A stretch of DNA of 64,000 nt, from the NCBI GenBank assembly GCA_900540805.1, contig UQHL01000006.1, forward strand, positions 1 through 64,000, read 5' to 3'. The translations under genes were made by a program, and so were the position numbers. Source of the DNA: an uncultured Eubacteriales bacterium. Lineage in GTDB: Bacteria > Bacillota > Clostridia > Christensenellales > Borkfalkiaceae. Shown piece after piece: positions 55,431 to 64,000 of this stretch. The stretch's first letter is position 1, and every line of letters begins with the position of its first letter. The notes beneath the pieces are model-generated. The model was not told the DNA's origin and made no database searches. It was given only the letters and a program-made list of their open reading frames with translations.

Positions 55431-56177
55431 TTACAAATATTTTTTCGGCCCCTCGGAGGGTGCGCTCAACTCGCTCATCGTCGTTCTCTTTTTTCCTCCG
55501 CCGTAGTCGGGCGTGCAGTCGCAGCAGTCTCCGCAGTCCGCGCCGTCGCAGCAGTCGCAATCGCCGTCTCCCGCCAGAGCGCACAGGACGATCACGGCGA
55601 CGATGCCCGCCGCGAAGGAGGAGGGCAGGGCGAGCGCGCAAAGCAGCTCCTCCATATCCTGCGAAGGAAAGAGGGAGGCGAAGGCGAACAACGCCGAAAA
55701 GATACAAAAGAGGGTAAAGGCGGCGTATCCGGCCCCGAAGGTGTGCCAGAGAATACCGCCCGTAATGAACAGCGCGGCGCACCAGAGAAGGGAAACGACG
55801 GCTATGTATATCCGTTTGTCCCGCAGAACGGGGACGGTGAGAAGGAGCATAAACACCAGATAGGCCCCCGAGGCGGCGAGGGCGGAATAGAGCGCCGCAG
55901 GAAGAGAGAGGGCCGTTTTGCTGCCGATAAAATAGGCGGCGACGAGAAGCCCGCAGGCAAGCGCGTTGATGCAGAGGGGCAAAGCGGCGATTTTGGGGTA
56001 TTTGTCGCGCAGAAAGAGAGGGACGAGCGCGACGACCATCAGCCCCGCGCCTATGCCGAAAACGAGCTGCCATTTCGCGGCTTTGAGCAGAGAGCCTGCC
56101 GCCCACGCCAAAAGAGCGGAGACAAAGAGAAAAAGGAATAAAATCAGCAGCGTCTGCCACATTTTTTTGCTGTGCAT
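55431..56177 (-). CDS. Membrane protein with Cys/Asp-rich C-terminal cluster
   Basis: 248 residues with about seven hydrophobic segments (7-30, 37-55, 63-85, 92-116, 123-143, 150-170, 180-202). Directly after the last helix, residues 204-224 contain seven Cys and eight Asp (GDGDCDCCDGADCGDCCD), then a Gly/Lys-rich hydrophilic tail. The cluster looks like a thiolate metal site at the membrane surface, or a low-complexity expansion. I do not recognise the family. GGAGCG precedes the ATG. It is separate from the next minus-strand gene by 32 nt and probably co-transcribed with it. Confidence 0.75.
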   Translation of the reverse strand: MHSKKMWQTLLILFLFLFVSALLAWAAGSLLKAAKWQLVFGIGAGLMVVALVPLFLRDKYPKIAALPLCINALACGLLVAAYFIGSKTALSLPAALYSALAASGAYLVFMLLLTVPVLRDKRIYIAVVSLLWCAALFITGGILWHTFGAGYAAFTLFCIFSALFAFASLFPSQDMEELLCALALPSSFAAGIVAVIVLCALAGDGDCDCCDGADCGDCCDCTPDYGGGKKRTTMSELSAPSEGPKKYL

Positions 56178-56209
56178 AAGCGCTCCTTATTTGAAGATTG
56201 AAAAATTTT

Positions 56210-56785
56210 TCAGTTTGATTTCGGAGAATCGGAGGGCAATATCAACGATACCGCCGTCAGAAGAATGACGATGGACGAAGGAATTGCAAACAGAGAGCAT
56301 AATTCGGGGGACAGCCATACGACGCAGCCGCTTTGCCGGCGTCGATAAAGAAGGGCGAGCAATAGAGACGACAAAACATAAACGACGTTTAAGACGATGA
56401 TCGCTATGCTTTTTTTCGTTATGCTTTTGTTTCGCTTAACTTCTTCTTGAAACGGCTCGCTTTCTTCTCGAGACGGCATAACTTCTTTTTGAGGCTGTTC
56501 GACGGCCCCTTGGGCGCTCCCGACTTTTCCTCGGGACGGCGCGATTTCTTCCCGAAACGCTTCGTCGGGATTTTTACGCCCGCCGATAAGGCTGTCGGCT
56601 AAAATTGCCGAAGAAATACCTATACCGAGCGAAGAAAGAGAAAATAAAAACAAAAGGGCCTCTTCGGGAGTCCAGCGTTCTATAAAGATAAGGAAAATCC
56701 AGCCTCCGCCAAGGAGCATAAAAAACGAATAAACGGTTTGCAAAATCCCCGCAATATTTTGCAGGACGCTTTTCAGTGTCTTCAC
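56210..56785 (-). CDS. Hypothetical membrane protein, repetitive charged loop
   Basis: 191 residues from a GTG start chosen because GAGGAGG lies 6 nt upstream; an in-frame ATG 36 nt earlier has no ribosome binding site. It has about two helices in each half (residues about 8-30 and 38-60, then 120-145 and 160-182). They are separated by a charged Glu/Lys/Pro loop with imperfect repeats (QPQKEVMPSREESEPFQEEVK). The family is unknown. The gene is preceded by a good promoter and is upstream of the Cys/Asp-rich protein gene. Confidence 0.7.
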   Translation of the reverse strand: MKTLKSVLQNIAGILQTVYSFFMLLGGGWIFLIFIERWTPEEALLFLFSLSSLGIGISSAILADSLIGGRKNPDEAFREEIAPSRGKVGSAQGAVEQPQKEVMPSREESEPFQEEVKRNKSITKKSIAIIVLNVVYVLSSLLLALLYRRRQSGCVVWLSPELCSLFAIPSSIVILLTAVSLILPSDSPKSN

Positions 56786-56811
56786 GGCTCCCCTCCTCGT
56801 CCTTTTGGAGC

Positions 56812-56840
56812 ATTGTATCACATTGTTGACAAAAAGTCAA
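56812..56840 (-). promoter_or_regulatory. Promoter of the two-gene membrane protein operon
   Basis: On the minus strand, TTGACT (56835-56840), 17 bp, TACAAT (56812-56817). The -35 lies in the palindrome TTGAC-TTTTT-GTCAA. Confidence 0.75.
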
Positions 56841-56887
56841 TAGCTCCGTGAAAAACGAACGTTTTTTGTCCAAAAAGAGCGAAAGGA

Positions 56888-56916
56888 TTGACAAGGTACT
56901 TAAAAAAGAGTATAAT
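56888..56916 (+). promoter_or_regulatory. Promoter of the GT2 gene
   Basis: TTGACA (56888-56893), 17 bp, TATAAT (56911-56916), a perfect consensus. Confidence 0.9.
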
Positions 56917-56946
56917 GAAAAAATAAGAAGATCGGGAGGACGGACT

Positions 56947-57873
56947 ATGCCCAGATATTCACTGGTGGTTCCGGCGTACAACGAAGAAAAAGCCCTGCCC
57001 CTGTTTTACGAGGCGGTGGTTCCCGTTATGGAATCCCTGAATGAGGAATTTGAAATTATTTTCGTAAACGACGGCAGCAGGGACGCGACGAAAGAGATTC
57101 TTGCGGAGCTTGCCGCCAAGGACAAGCGCGTTAAAGTCTGCAACTTTTCGCGCAATTTCGGCCAGCAGGCGGCGCTTTTATGCGGTTTCGAGGAAGCGAA
57201 GGGGGAAGCGGTGATCGCCATGGACGCCGATTTGCAGGACCCGCCCGAGGTCGCCCTTCAGATGATAGAAAAATGGAAGGAAGGCTACGACGTGGTGCAC
57301 GGCCGCAGGCGCAGGCGAAAGGGGGAAACGGCCTTCAAAAAGGCCACGGCCTCTTTCTTTTATCGGTTTATGAGAAAGATTACTTCGCTGGACATGCCCG
57401 CGGACGTGGGGGATTTCAAGCTGTACGACCGAAAGGCGGTGGACGCGATCGTTTCCTTAGGCGAGCACGACAGACTTTTGCGCGCGCAGGTGACCTGGGT
57501 GGGCTTCAAACAGACGATTATCGAATTCGACCGTCCCGAGCGCGTGGCGGGCGAGACGCATTATACCCTGAAAAAAATGGTGAGGCTTGCGGAGAGCGGG
57601 GTGTTTCCCAACTCCGACTATCCCCTGACCCTCCCCTTGAAGCTGGGGATTGCGGGGGGATTTTTGAGCGTTTTGTGCTTTATCGTCTTTATCGTCCTCG
57701 CTTGCTGTAAGGTGGGCTTCGGCGGGCTGGTCGCCTGGCTGTTTCCGACGATAACGCTCGCCGCCAGCGTCGCATTGGCCTGCCACGGCCTTTCGAATAT
57801 TTATCTTTCCATGATTTATCGGGAAGTGCAGAACCGCCCGAAATACATCGTTGCCGAAAAAATCAATCTTTAA
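56947..57873 (+). CDS. Polyprenyl-phosphate glycosyltransferase (GT2, GtrB/DPM1-like)
   Basis: 308 residues. The GT-A domain opens with YSLVVPAYNEEKALP. Nucleotide-sugar and metal sites are VNDGSRDAT and MDADLQDPPE, and the acceptor region is RRRRKGETAFKKATASFFYR. Two C-terminal helices (about 233-258 and 268-290) anchor it. The family transfers a sugar from UDP/GDP-sugar to undecaprenyl phosphate at the inner face. The next gene, a GT39-like membrane transferase, could use that lipid-linked donor outside. The ATG at 56947 follows GGGAGG. Confidence 0.93.
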   Translation: MPRYSLVVPAYNEEKALPLFYEAVVPVMESLNEEFEIIFVNDGSRDATKEILAELAAKDKRVKVCNFSRNFGQQAALLCGFEEAKGEAVIAMDADLQDPPEVALQMIEKWKEGYDVVHGRRRRRKGETAFKKATASFFYRFMRKITSLDMPADVGDFKLYDRKAVDAIVSLGEHDRLLRAQVTWVGFKQTIIEFDRPERVAGETHYTLKKMVRLAESGVFPNSDYPLTLPLKLGIAGGFLSVLCFIVFIVLACCKVGFGGLVAWLFPTITLAASVALACHGLSNIYLSMIYREVQNRPKYIVAEKINL

Positions 57874-57963
57874 CATACACAGGCGCAGCGCCGTCCGAAA
57901 ACGAAGCTTTGCGTTCGGCGCGCTTAAAAATCGCTTTTCAAAGCGGAAGCAATCTACCCTCTT

Positions 57964-59466
57964 ATGCTGAATATTCGAAAAATCCCCGAAAAGGCATGGC
58001 TGATTTTGCTCTTTGCCTTTTTATCCTTTGCGGTGTTGCTGTTCGCCGTGCAAAGCTCTCCCTTTTATCCCATCAACGATTGGGTGGACCCCAACTGTTT
58101 TCTTACGGTGGGGAAGGCTATCGCCGACGGAAAAGTCCTCTACAGGGACATTTACGAACAGAAAGGCCCCTATCTCTATTTTCTGCACGCGCTGTGTACC
58201 CTCGTCTTTCCCGATTCCTTTCTCGGCGTCTGGTTTATGGAAGCGGCGCTCTGTTTCGTCATGCTGTTTTTCGTCTATAAAATTTTGAAGCTCTACGGCA
58301 TAGACGATTTTAAGCGGGTGGCGGCGATTTCGACGCTGATCGTCCTCGGCGTTTATTTTTCCTTTGCCATGTCGAAAGGGGACAGCGTGGAAGAAATATG
58401 CTCGCCTTTCCTTTTAAGCGTCGTCTATATTACGTTGAGGCGCGTCAAGAGGGGCGAAAAATTCGGGATTTTCGATTATCTCTATATCGGCCTCGTCGCG
58501 GGCTTCGTGTTCTGGAGCAAATTTACGATCGTCGGCTTTTTTATCGCCTGGTACGTTTTCTTTTTATATTTTACGATAAAGGACAGGAAGTGGAAAGACC
58601 TCGGCGTCGGCACGGCGGTGATCGCTTTCGGCGTCGTCGCCGCAACCCTGCCCTGCTTTGTTTATTTTTCCGTCAACCATGCGGTGAAGGATTGGCTGAA
58701 GGTATATCTTTACGACAATATCTTCCTTTACGGGGAAGGCGGCAGCATCTTTCTGCGCGTGGGAAAAATGCTCTTGTGTATCGCCGGCACGCTGGCGGCC
58801 AATCTTCCTTACACGTTTTTCGTGGTGCTCGGCATGGTCTGCTTTTCGAAGAAAAGGTTTGGCAAGGGCGCGGAGGAACGCCTGTTTTTGCTGATCGTGC
58901 CCATCGTGACGGCATGTTTTCTCTATATCGGCGGCAGGGGATATCGCTATTACGGCCTGCCGCTGAGCATTTTTTCCGTATTCGGGTATATCGCCGTAGC
59001 GGAAAGCGGAATTTCCTTCGGAAAGAGGAGCCGCAAGGCGTTGGTGTCCGCGGCAGCGCTGCTCTGCTGCACGGTATTTATGTTTATCAACGGAAATTTC
59101 AGCGATATCTTTCGGAAAAAAGAGGATACCGTACAGTATAAATTTGCAAAGGTCATCGAGGAAAAAGAGGGCGCGGCCCTTCTCGATTACGGCTATCTCG
59201 ACGGCGGCTTTTATCTGGCCGCGAAACAGGTGCCGAAGTTCAAATACTTTTGCAGGCTCAATATGCCCCTGCCCGAAATGGAGGCGGAAATGCGGCGGTA
59301 TATAGACGAGCGCGAAGCGGATTTCGTCGTCGTAAAGCTGTGGAAAAACAATAAAGAGGAATTAGACAGCCCCGATTATGAGGAAGTCATGCGGGTGGAT
59401 GGCCGCAGCTTCTGGGGAAAGGAAACGTATATCCTCTACGCTTTGAAAGGGGAAATGCAAAAGTGA
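57964..59466 (+). CDS. GT39/PMT-like integral membrane glycosyltransferase
   Basis: 500 residues, about ten transmembrane segments, with a C-terminal soluble part (about 380-500). The first outer loop reads WVDPNCFLTVGKAIADGKVLYRD, then IYEQKGPYLYFLHAL. That matches the Asp and K-G-P loop of polyprenyl-phosphate-sugar-dependent transferases (GT39/ArnT-like). With the GT2 enzyme upstream it forms a likely donor-synthesis and transfer pair for cell-surface decoration. No clear Shine-Dalgarno precedes the ATG, and a GC-rich hairpin-prone gap of 90 nt lies between the two genes. Confidence 0.85.
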   Translation: MLNIRKIPEKAWLILLFAFLSFAVLLFAVQSSPFYPINDWVDPNCFLTVGKAIADGKVLYRDIYEQKGPYLYFLHALCTLVFPDSFLGVWFMEAALCFVMLFFVYKILKLYGIDDFKRVAAISTLIVLGVYFSFAMSKGDSVEEICSPFLLSVVYITLRRVKRGEKFGIFDYLYIGLVAGFVFWSKFTIVGFFIAWYVFFLYFTIKDRKWKDLGVGTAVIAFGVVAATLPCFVYFSVNHAVKDWLKVYLYDNIFLYGEGGSIFLRVGKMLLCIAGTLAANLPYTFFVVLGMVCFSKKRFGKGAEERLFLLIVPIVTACFLYIGGRGYRYYGLPLSIFSVFGYIAVAESGISFGKRSRKALVSAAALLCCTVFMFINGNFSDIFRKKEDTVQYKFAKVIEEKEGAALLDYGYLDGGFYLAAKQVPKFKYFCRLNMPLPEMEAEMRRYIDEREADFVVVKLWKNNKEELDSPDYEEVMRVDGRSFWGKETYILYALKGEMQK

Positions 59467-59520
59467 AGCAAAGCAAGGGCGAACGGCGGAGAAAGCGCTG
59501 ACATATTATATTATCAAAAG

Positions 59521-59550
59521 AAAAAAGGCGTCCTTGCGGACGCCTTTTTT
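59521..59550. terminator. Bidirectional terminator between the GT39-like gene and mnmG
   Basis: AAAAAAGGCGTCC-TTGC-GGACGCCTTTTTT: a 13-bp perfect stem with A and T runs on both strands. Confidence 0.92.
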
Positions 59551-59554
59551 GGCG

Positions 59555-61432
59555 TTATTTTTCCTTTTTTCGGCTTGCAAGCCACACCATCAGCACGGAA
59601 ACGTCGGCGGGGTTGACCCCCGAGATACGTCCCGCCTGGCCGAGATTAAGGGGACGGACGCGATTCAGCTTTTCGCGCGCTTCCAGCCGCAAGCCCTTGA
59701 TTTCGTCGTAATCGAGGTCGGCGGGGAGAAGCTTGTTTTCCAGCTTCTTGGCGCGCTCGATCTGCTCGAGGCCCTGTTTTAAGTAGCCTTCGTATTTTAT
59801 CCCGATTTCCGCCGCTTCGAGGATGTCGCGCGGGTATTCCCCGAACGCATGGAAGTGGGCGCGGAGCTCCTTTAACGAGATATTCCGCTTGAGCATATCC
59901 GCGTAGGAAATGCTTCCCTGCGGCGGCGCGTAGCCGTACTTTGCGACAAACGGCGCCGCTTCCTTGGGGGGAACGCGGGTATTCAGCGCCTCCGTCAGTT
60001 TTTCGTAAAGCGCCCTGCGCATTTGGTAAGCCGCGTAGCGCTCGTCCGTTACCAGACCGCAGGCGCGGCCCTTTTCGGTTAAGCGGAAATCCGCGTTATC
60101 CTGCCGAAGAAAAATACGGTGTTCGGCGCGGGAGGTCATCATGCGGTAGGGCTCGTCCGTGCCCTTGGTCACCAGATCGTCGATGAGCACGCCGATATAC
60201 GCCTCGTCGCGGCGCAAGGTAAAAGGGGGGAGCCCGCGGAGCTTTAACGAAGCGTTGAGGCCCGCCATGAGCCCCTGCGCCGCGGCTTCCTCATAGCCCG
60301 AGGTGCCGTTGATCTGCCCCGCCGTATAAATTCCCCGCACCTTTTTGAACTCCAGCGTGGGCAGTACGTCCAATGTGTCGATGCAGTCGTATTCGATTGC
60401 GTAGCCGTAACGCACGATGTCAGCCCGCTCCAGCCCGGCGACGGAGGCGTACATTTTCCGCTGTACGTCGTGCGGCATGGACGTGGACATGCCCTGCACA
60501 TATATCTCCAAGGTGTCCTCGCCCTCGGGCTCCAAAAAGATCTGATGACGCTCCTTGTCCTTAAAGCGGACGACCTTCGTCTCGATGGACGGGCAGTATC
60601 TCGGCCCCGTCGATTGGATCGTGCCGTTGTAGAGGGGGGAACGGTCGAGATGGCTTAAAATGATTTCGTGCGTATGCGCGTTGGTGTAGGTGAGATAGCA
60701 GGGGCGTTTGTTTTCGGGCGGGGCGGGGGAGAGAAAGGAAAAGGGATAGATATCCTCGTCGCCGTCCTGCCGCTCGCATTTTTCGTAATCGATCGTTCGC
60801 CCGTCCAGCCTCGCGGGCGTGCCCGTCTTGAAGCGTCGGACATGAAAGCCGAGCTTTATGAGATTATCGGTCAGCGCGGTGGCGGCGGAAAAGCCGTTCG
60901 GCCCCGACTTTTGGACGACGGAGCCCGTGATTGTTTCCGAATTGAGATAGACCCCCGTGCAGAGCACGACGGCGCGGCAGCGGATAATCCCGCCGTAGGC
61001 GGTTTTGACCCCCGCGCACTTCCCGTCCTCGACGAGGATTTCCGCCGCTTCGCCCTGAAGGATACGCAGGCGGTCGGTATGCTCCAGCGTCCGCTTCATT
61101 TCGCGGTGATAGGCGTTTTTGTCCGATTGGGCCCGAAGGCTTTGCACCGCCGCGCCCTTGCCGACGTTGAGCATGCGCAGCTGAAGCGCGGTTTTGTCCG
61201 CGTTCAGCCCCATTTCTCCGCCCAAAGCGTCTATCTCGCGCACGAGATGGCCCTTGGCAGTGCCGCCGATCGAGGGATTGCAGGGCATAAAGCCGATGCT
61301 GTCGAGGTTTAAGGTGAGCATCACGGTGTCGAGCCCCGTGCGCGCGAGCGCGAGCGCCGCTTCGCAGCCCGCGTGCCCCGCGCCGACCACCACGGCGTCG
61401 GCCGTATATTCGATAAATTCGTATTTTTCCAT
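59555..61432 (-). CDS. mnmG: tRNA uridine-34 carboxymethylaminomethyl enzyme MnmG (GidA)
   Basis: 625 residues. The FAD-binding motif VVGAGHAGCEAALALARTG is at the N-terminus. The GidA signatures are GGTAKGHLVREIDALGG, GPRYCPSIETKVVRF and GQINGTSGYEEAAAQGL. The C-terminal helical domain binds MnmE. With MnmE it modifies U34 in several tRNAs. It lies 20 nt downstream of dnaA on the same strand, so the two are co-transcribed; mnmE and rsmG, its usual neighbours, are absent. A GGAAAA stretch precedes the ATG. Confidence 0.98.
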   Translation of the reverse strand: MEKYEFIEYTADAVVVGAGHAGCEAALALARTGLDTVMLTLNLDSIGFMPCNPSIGGTAKGHLVREIDALGGEMGLNADKTALQLRMLNVGKGAAVQSLRAQSDKNAYHREMKRTLEHTDRLRILQGEAAEILVEDGKCAGVKTAYGGIIRCRAVVLCTGVYLNSETITGSVVQKSGPNGFSAATALTDNLIKLGFHVRRFKTGTPARLDGRTIDYEKCERQDGDEDIYPFSFLSPAPPENKRPCYLTYTNAHTHEIILSHLDRSPLYNGTIQSTGPRYCPSIETKVVRFKDKERHQIFLEPEGEDTLEIYVQGMSTSMPHDVQRKMYASVAGLERADIVRYGYAIEYDCIDTLDVLPTLEFKKVRGIYTAGQINGTSGYEEAAAQGLMAGLNASLKLRGLPPFTLRRDEAYIGVLIDDLVTKGTDEPYRMMTSRAEHRIFLRQDNADFRLTEKGRACGLVTDERYAAYQMRRALYEKLTEALNTRVPPKEAAPFVAKYGYAPPQGSISYADMLKRNISLKELRAHFHAFGEYPRDILEAAEIGIKYEGYLKQGLEQIERAKKLENKLLPADLDYDEIKGLRLEAREKLNRVRPLNLGQAGRISGVNPADVSVLMVWLASRKKEK

Positions 61433-61452
61433 AGAGTGTGTCGAGGTTTCGG

Positions 61453-62808
61453 TTATTGTTTGAGAATGATGTTTTTGATGTCGTCCACTTCCTTGGCCAT
61501 CTTTTCGTTGAGCTTGACGAGCTCCTCCACCTTATCGCGGGAATACATGATGGTGGTGTGGTCTCTGCCGCCCATGACGTTGCCGATCGCCATAAGGGGA
61601 AGGGTGAGCATTTCGCACATGAGGTAGGCGCAGATCTGCCGCGCCTTGACGAGATCGGCTTTTTTGCCCTTGCCGAGAAGATCGTCGCGTTTATATTTGT
61701 AATATCCGCACACACTGGAGATGATTACGTCGGGCGTGATTTCTTCGGAGCTTGTCCCGCCTTCGTTCACCGATTCCGACAGCGCCAGCTTGGCGAGGTT
61801 TAAGGAGATCGGTTCCTCGTGGAGCTTGCTGGCAAACAGCACTTTCGTCAGCCTGCCCTCCAGCGTCCTTACGTCGTGCCCCGAGTCGTTGGCGAGAAAC
61901 TCCAAAACGTCGTCGGGCATGGGGCTTTTACGCTCCAACGCCTTGCGCTTTAAGATGGCGATTTTCGTTTCGAGATCGGGCGGCTGAATATCCGCGATCA
62001 GGCCGCCTTCGAAGCGGGTGCGGAGCCGTTCTTCGAGGGTGGCGATTTCCTTGGGCGGACGGTCGGACGTTAAAACGATCTGCTTGTTCTGCGAGGACAG
62101 CTCGTTGAAGGTATGGAAAAATTCCTCCTGAACGCCCGGCTTTTTCGCCAGAAACTGGATATCGTCGATCATGAGAATATCGACGTTGCGGTAGTGCAGA
62201 CGAAAGCGGGCGCCCTTGTCCCGGGAGGAGATTTTACCCGAGATCATGGAATCGATAAATTCGTTGAGGAAATTTTCGCAGGTGGTATAGAGCACCCGTT
62301 TTTCGGGGGATTTCTGCGCGATGCAGTTGGCGATCGCCTGTACGAGGTGGGTTTTTCCCAGCCCCGATTCCCCGTAGATAAAGAGGGGGTTGAAGCTTTC
62401 GCCCGGGTGTTCGGCAACCGACTTGGCGGCGGCATAGACAAATTTGTTGGACGAGCCGACGACGAAGGAATCGAAGGTGAAATTTTTATTGACGGGCACG
62501 GGCTTGAAATCGTCGATGACGTCTTCGTCCTCGTCCGCCGTATAGGTGTCGCTTCCCTCTACCACGAGGCGGAAATCGTTGATGCCGACGTCGCTTTTCG
62601 CAATCGCATCGCGCAGGGAAACGGCGTGTTTTTTCATGATGGTGTTGGCGGCGAGGTCGGTGGGGGCTTTCAAAAGGAGCCGCCTGTTGGCGATATCGAC
62701 GGGCTCGAGGTCCTTAATGAACGTATTGAAAGAAACGGGAGGGATGATTCCTTCCGCTTTATCCCGAATTTGTTTCCATAAAAAGAGAATCTGCGTCTTT
62801 TCTGCCAT
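61453..62808 (-). CDS. dnaA: Chromosomal replication initiator DnaA
   Basis: 451 residues in the order: domain I (1-80), a short domain II (about 85-105), the AAA+ domain III (Walker A GESGLGKTHLVQA near 147; Walker B ILMIDDIQFL), and domain IV with the DnaA-box-binding signature GGRDHTTIMYSRDKVEEL near 411. It initiates replication at oriC. GGGAGGG precedes the ATG. Unusually, no dnaN follows: mnmG is downstream and recF is divergent. No clear DnaA-box (TTATCCACA) cluster is seen in the 130-bp divergent region. Confidence 0.99.
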   Translation of the reverse strand: MAEKTQILFLWKQIRDKAEGIIPPVSFNTFIKDLEPVDIANRRLLLKAPTDLAANTIMKKHAVSLRDAIAKSDVGINDFRLVVEGSDTYTADEDEDVIDDFKPVPVNKNFTFDSFVVGSSNKFVYAAAKSVAEHPGESFNPLFIYGESGLGKTHLVQAIANCIAQKSPEKRVLYTTCENFLNEFIDSMISGKISSRDKGARFRLHYRNVDILMIDDIQFLAKKPGVQEEFFHTFNELSSQNKQIVLTSDRPPKEIATLEERLRTRFEGGLIADIQPPDLETKIAILKRKALERKSPMPDDVLEFLANDSGHDVRTLEGRLTKVLFASKLHEEPISLNLAKLALSESVNEGGTSSEEITPDVIISSVCGYYKYKRDDLLGKGKKADLVKARQICAYLMCEMLTLPLMAIGNVMGGRDHTTIMYSRDKVEELVKLNEKMAKEVDDIKNIILKQ

Positions 62809-62855
62809 TTTTTCTCCCTCCCGAAATTATTTTCTCGTATTGTTGCCTTAATCTT

Positions 62856-62884
62856 TTGTCTTTTTTCAAATTATTTGATATAAT
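62856..62884 (+). promoter_or_regulatory. recF promoter
   Basis: TTGTCT (62856-62861), 17 bp, TATAAT (62879-62884), in the AT-rich dnaA-recF divergent region; a second TATAAT follows at 62885-62890. Confidence 0.7.
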
Positions 62885-62938
62885 TATAATACAAAATCAA
62901 AGGAAAAGAAAGTATTTTCGGCGGGTTTTTCGAGGATT

Positions 62939-64000
62939 ATGCAAATAAAAAATTTGTCTCTTCAAAATTTCAGAAATTACGGGAACGAGAAATTCTCCTT
63001 TTCCGACGGGCTGAATATCCTTTTCGGCAAAAACGCGCAGGGAAAGACCAACTGTGCCGAGGCGGTGTTTTATCTGTGCACGGGCACGTCGCTGCGGATA
63101 CGCCGCGACAAGCAGCTGATCCGTATCGGTACGGACGCCGCGAGGATTTCCGCCGAGGCGGAAAACCGTTACGGAAAGGTGACCATAGAGGCGGATATTT
63201 ACGAGGACAAACGGGAAATCCGCATCAACGGCACGAAGATTACGCGCAGCGCCGATCTCATGGGCCACATCAACAGCGTCTTTTTCTCCCCGGGGGAGCT
63301 GCGGCTGATTCAGGACGGACCCGACGAACGGCGGCGGTTTATGAATATGTCCATTTCCCAAACCTCGCCCGCCTATTACACCGCGCTTTTGCGCTACAAC
63401 AAAATCCTCGACCAGCGCAACACGCTGCTGAAAAATCACGACGTCCCGCTCATTTTGGACACGCTGCCCGTGTGGGACGAACAGCTGTGCAAATATGCGG
63501 CCGTCGTCGTGAAAAAGCGCGCGGAATTTTTGGAAAAATTGGCGCCCTACGCCAAGGAGCTGCATTCGTTTCTGACGGACGGCAGGGAGGAGCTGGAGAT
63601 TACGCCCGAAAGGAAATACGAGGGGGACGAGGAGGAAATCGCGGCGAAACTGAAAAAACAGCTGGGCAGAAACTACGAAAAGGACCTGCGGCTGGGCTTT
63701 ACGACGGCGGGGCCGCACCGCGACGACATCGACTTTTTCATTTCGGGCAAGGACGCCAAGGCGTACGCCTCGCAGGGACAGACGCGCACGGCGGCGCTGT
63801 CCGTCAAGCTTTCCGAAGTGGAAATCTTCCGCCAGCTTTCGGGGGAATATCCCGTTCTGATCCTCGACGACGTGATGAGCGAGCTGGATCTGCCCCGCCG
63901 CAAAAAGCTTCTCAAACGCATTTCCTCCGTGCAGACGATTTTGACCTGCACGCACGCGGAACGGGTGCTCTACGGCACGGAGTGCAAAAAAATCCGCATC
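62939..64000 (+). CDS. recF: RecF, DNA repair and recombination ATPase (partial, runs off the window)
   Basis: 354 codons are visible, with no stop before the window ends. The start MQIKNLSLQNFRNYGNEKFSF and Walker A FGKNAQGKTN (about 30-39) are typical SMC-like RecF. The family middle region includes SADLMGHINSVFFSPGELRLI and GPDERRRFMNMSISQ. The C-terminal part has AGPHRDDIDF, ASQGQTRTAALSVKL (signature) and LILDDVMSELD (Walker B). RecF helps load RecA at gaps. The ATG has GAGG 4 nt upstream. The usual preceding dnaN and yaaA genes are missing; the gene is divergent from dnaA with its own promoter. Confidence 0.97.
   Translation, partial: MQIKNLSLQNFRNYGNEKFSFSDGLNILFGKNAQGKTNCAEAVFYLCTGTSLRIRRDKQLIRIGTDAARISAEAENRYGKVTIEADIYEDKREIRINGTKITRSADLMGHINSVFFSPGELRLIQDGPDERRRFMNMSISQTSPAYYTALLRYNKILDQRNTLLKNHDVPLILDTLPVWDEQLCKYAAVVVKKRAEFLEKLAPYAKELHSFLTDGREELEITPERKYEGDEEEIAAKLKKQLGRNYEKDLRLGFTTAGPHRDDIDFFISGKDAKAYASQGQTRTAALSVKLSEVEIFRQLSGEYPVLILDDVMSELDLPRRKKLLKRISSVQTILTCTHAERVLYGTECKKIRI

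Noticed and set aside
62809..62938. oriC in the dnaA-recF gap
   Set aside because: The gap is AT-rich, but no TTATCCACA-like boxes were found, and the AT-rich elements read as the recF promoter.

Overview
The window is one contiguous stretch of a moderately GC-rich bacterial chromosome. It looks like an anaerobic Gram-positive (Clostridia-type Firmicutes) genome. Ribosome binding sites are strong GGAGG-type, and many promoters are near-perfect TTGACA-17-TATAAT. The SCIFF peptide with its radical SAM maturase, HemZ, rubrerythrin, a Na+-pumping decarboxylase beta subunit and a TIGR04086 protein beside yajC all fit an uncultured gut-type clostridial lineage. That lineage call is inference, because no rRNA or tRNA gene is visible here.

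Layout. 1-6.7 kb: a membrane-anchored XRE regulator, a CDF metal exporter, a small OadG-like/OadB pair behind an attenuator-type leader, a GNAT enzyme and rplS. 6.8-12.5 kb: a PMT-like glycosyltransferase, YifB/ComM, a DUF1294 protein and an unusual DprA. 12.8-18.5 kb: topA-trmFO-hslV-hslU, tightly packed or overlapping. 18.7-24.6 kb: hisS, trxA, an aldehyde dehydrogenase, rubrerythrin and cardiolipin synthase. 24.7-27.5 kb and 30.2-32 kb: AT-richer accessory stretches with small unknown proteins and XRE regulators on either side of clpB. 32.2-36.6 kb: marR plus a heterodimeric ABC exporter. 36.7-37.5 kb: an AT-rich two-gene module with three operator palindromes. 37.6-45.5 kb: tgt, yajC, a TIGR04086 protein, a DUF2975/YozG-type pair, scfA-scfB and a divergent secD-secF pair. 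45.9-55.4 kb: recJ, relA, an MBL hydrolase, hemZ, rpsO and pnp. 55.4-59.5 kb: two membrane proteins of unknown function and two polyprenyl-phosphate-type glycosyltransferases. 59.5-64 kb: mnmG and dnaA on the minus strand, divergent from recF, which runs off the window.

The most distinctive features are as follows. (1) Short tandem duplications recur at more than a dozen loci (periods of about 15 to 70 bp, including exact 35-bp and 61-bp arrays). They lie in intergenic regions and also in frame at protein C-termini. (2) The oadB leader carries an intrinsic terminator and a second copy of the terminator-arm 8-mer, a strong riboswitch or attenuator candidate. (3) The SecD/SecF pair lacks the conserved transmembrane Asp motifs. 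(4) dnaA is separated from dnaN, with recF divergent to it. No CRISPR array, prophage or complete transposon is visible.
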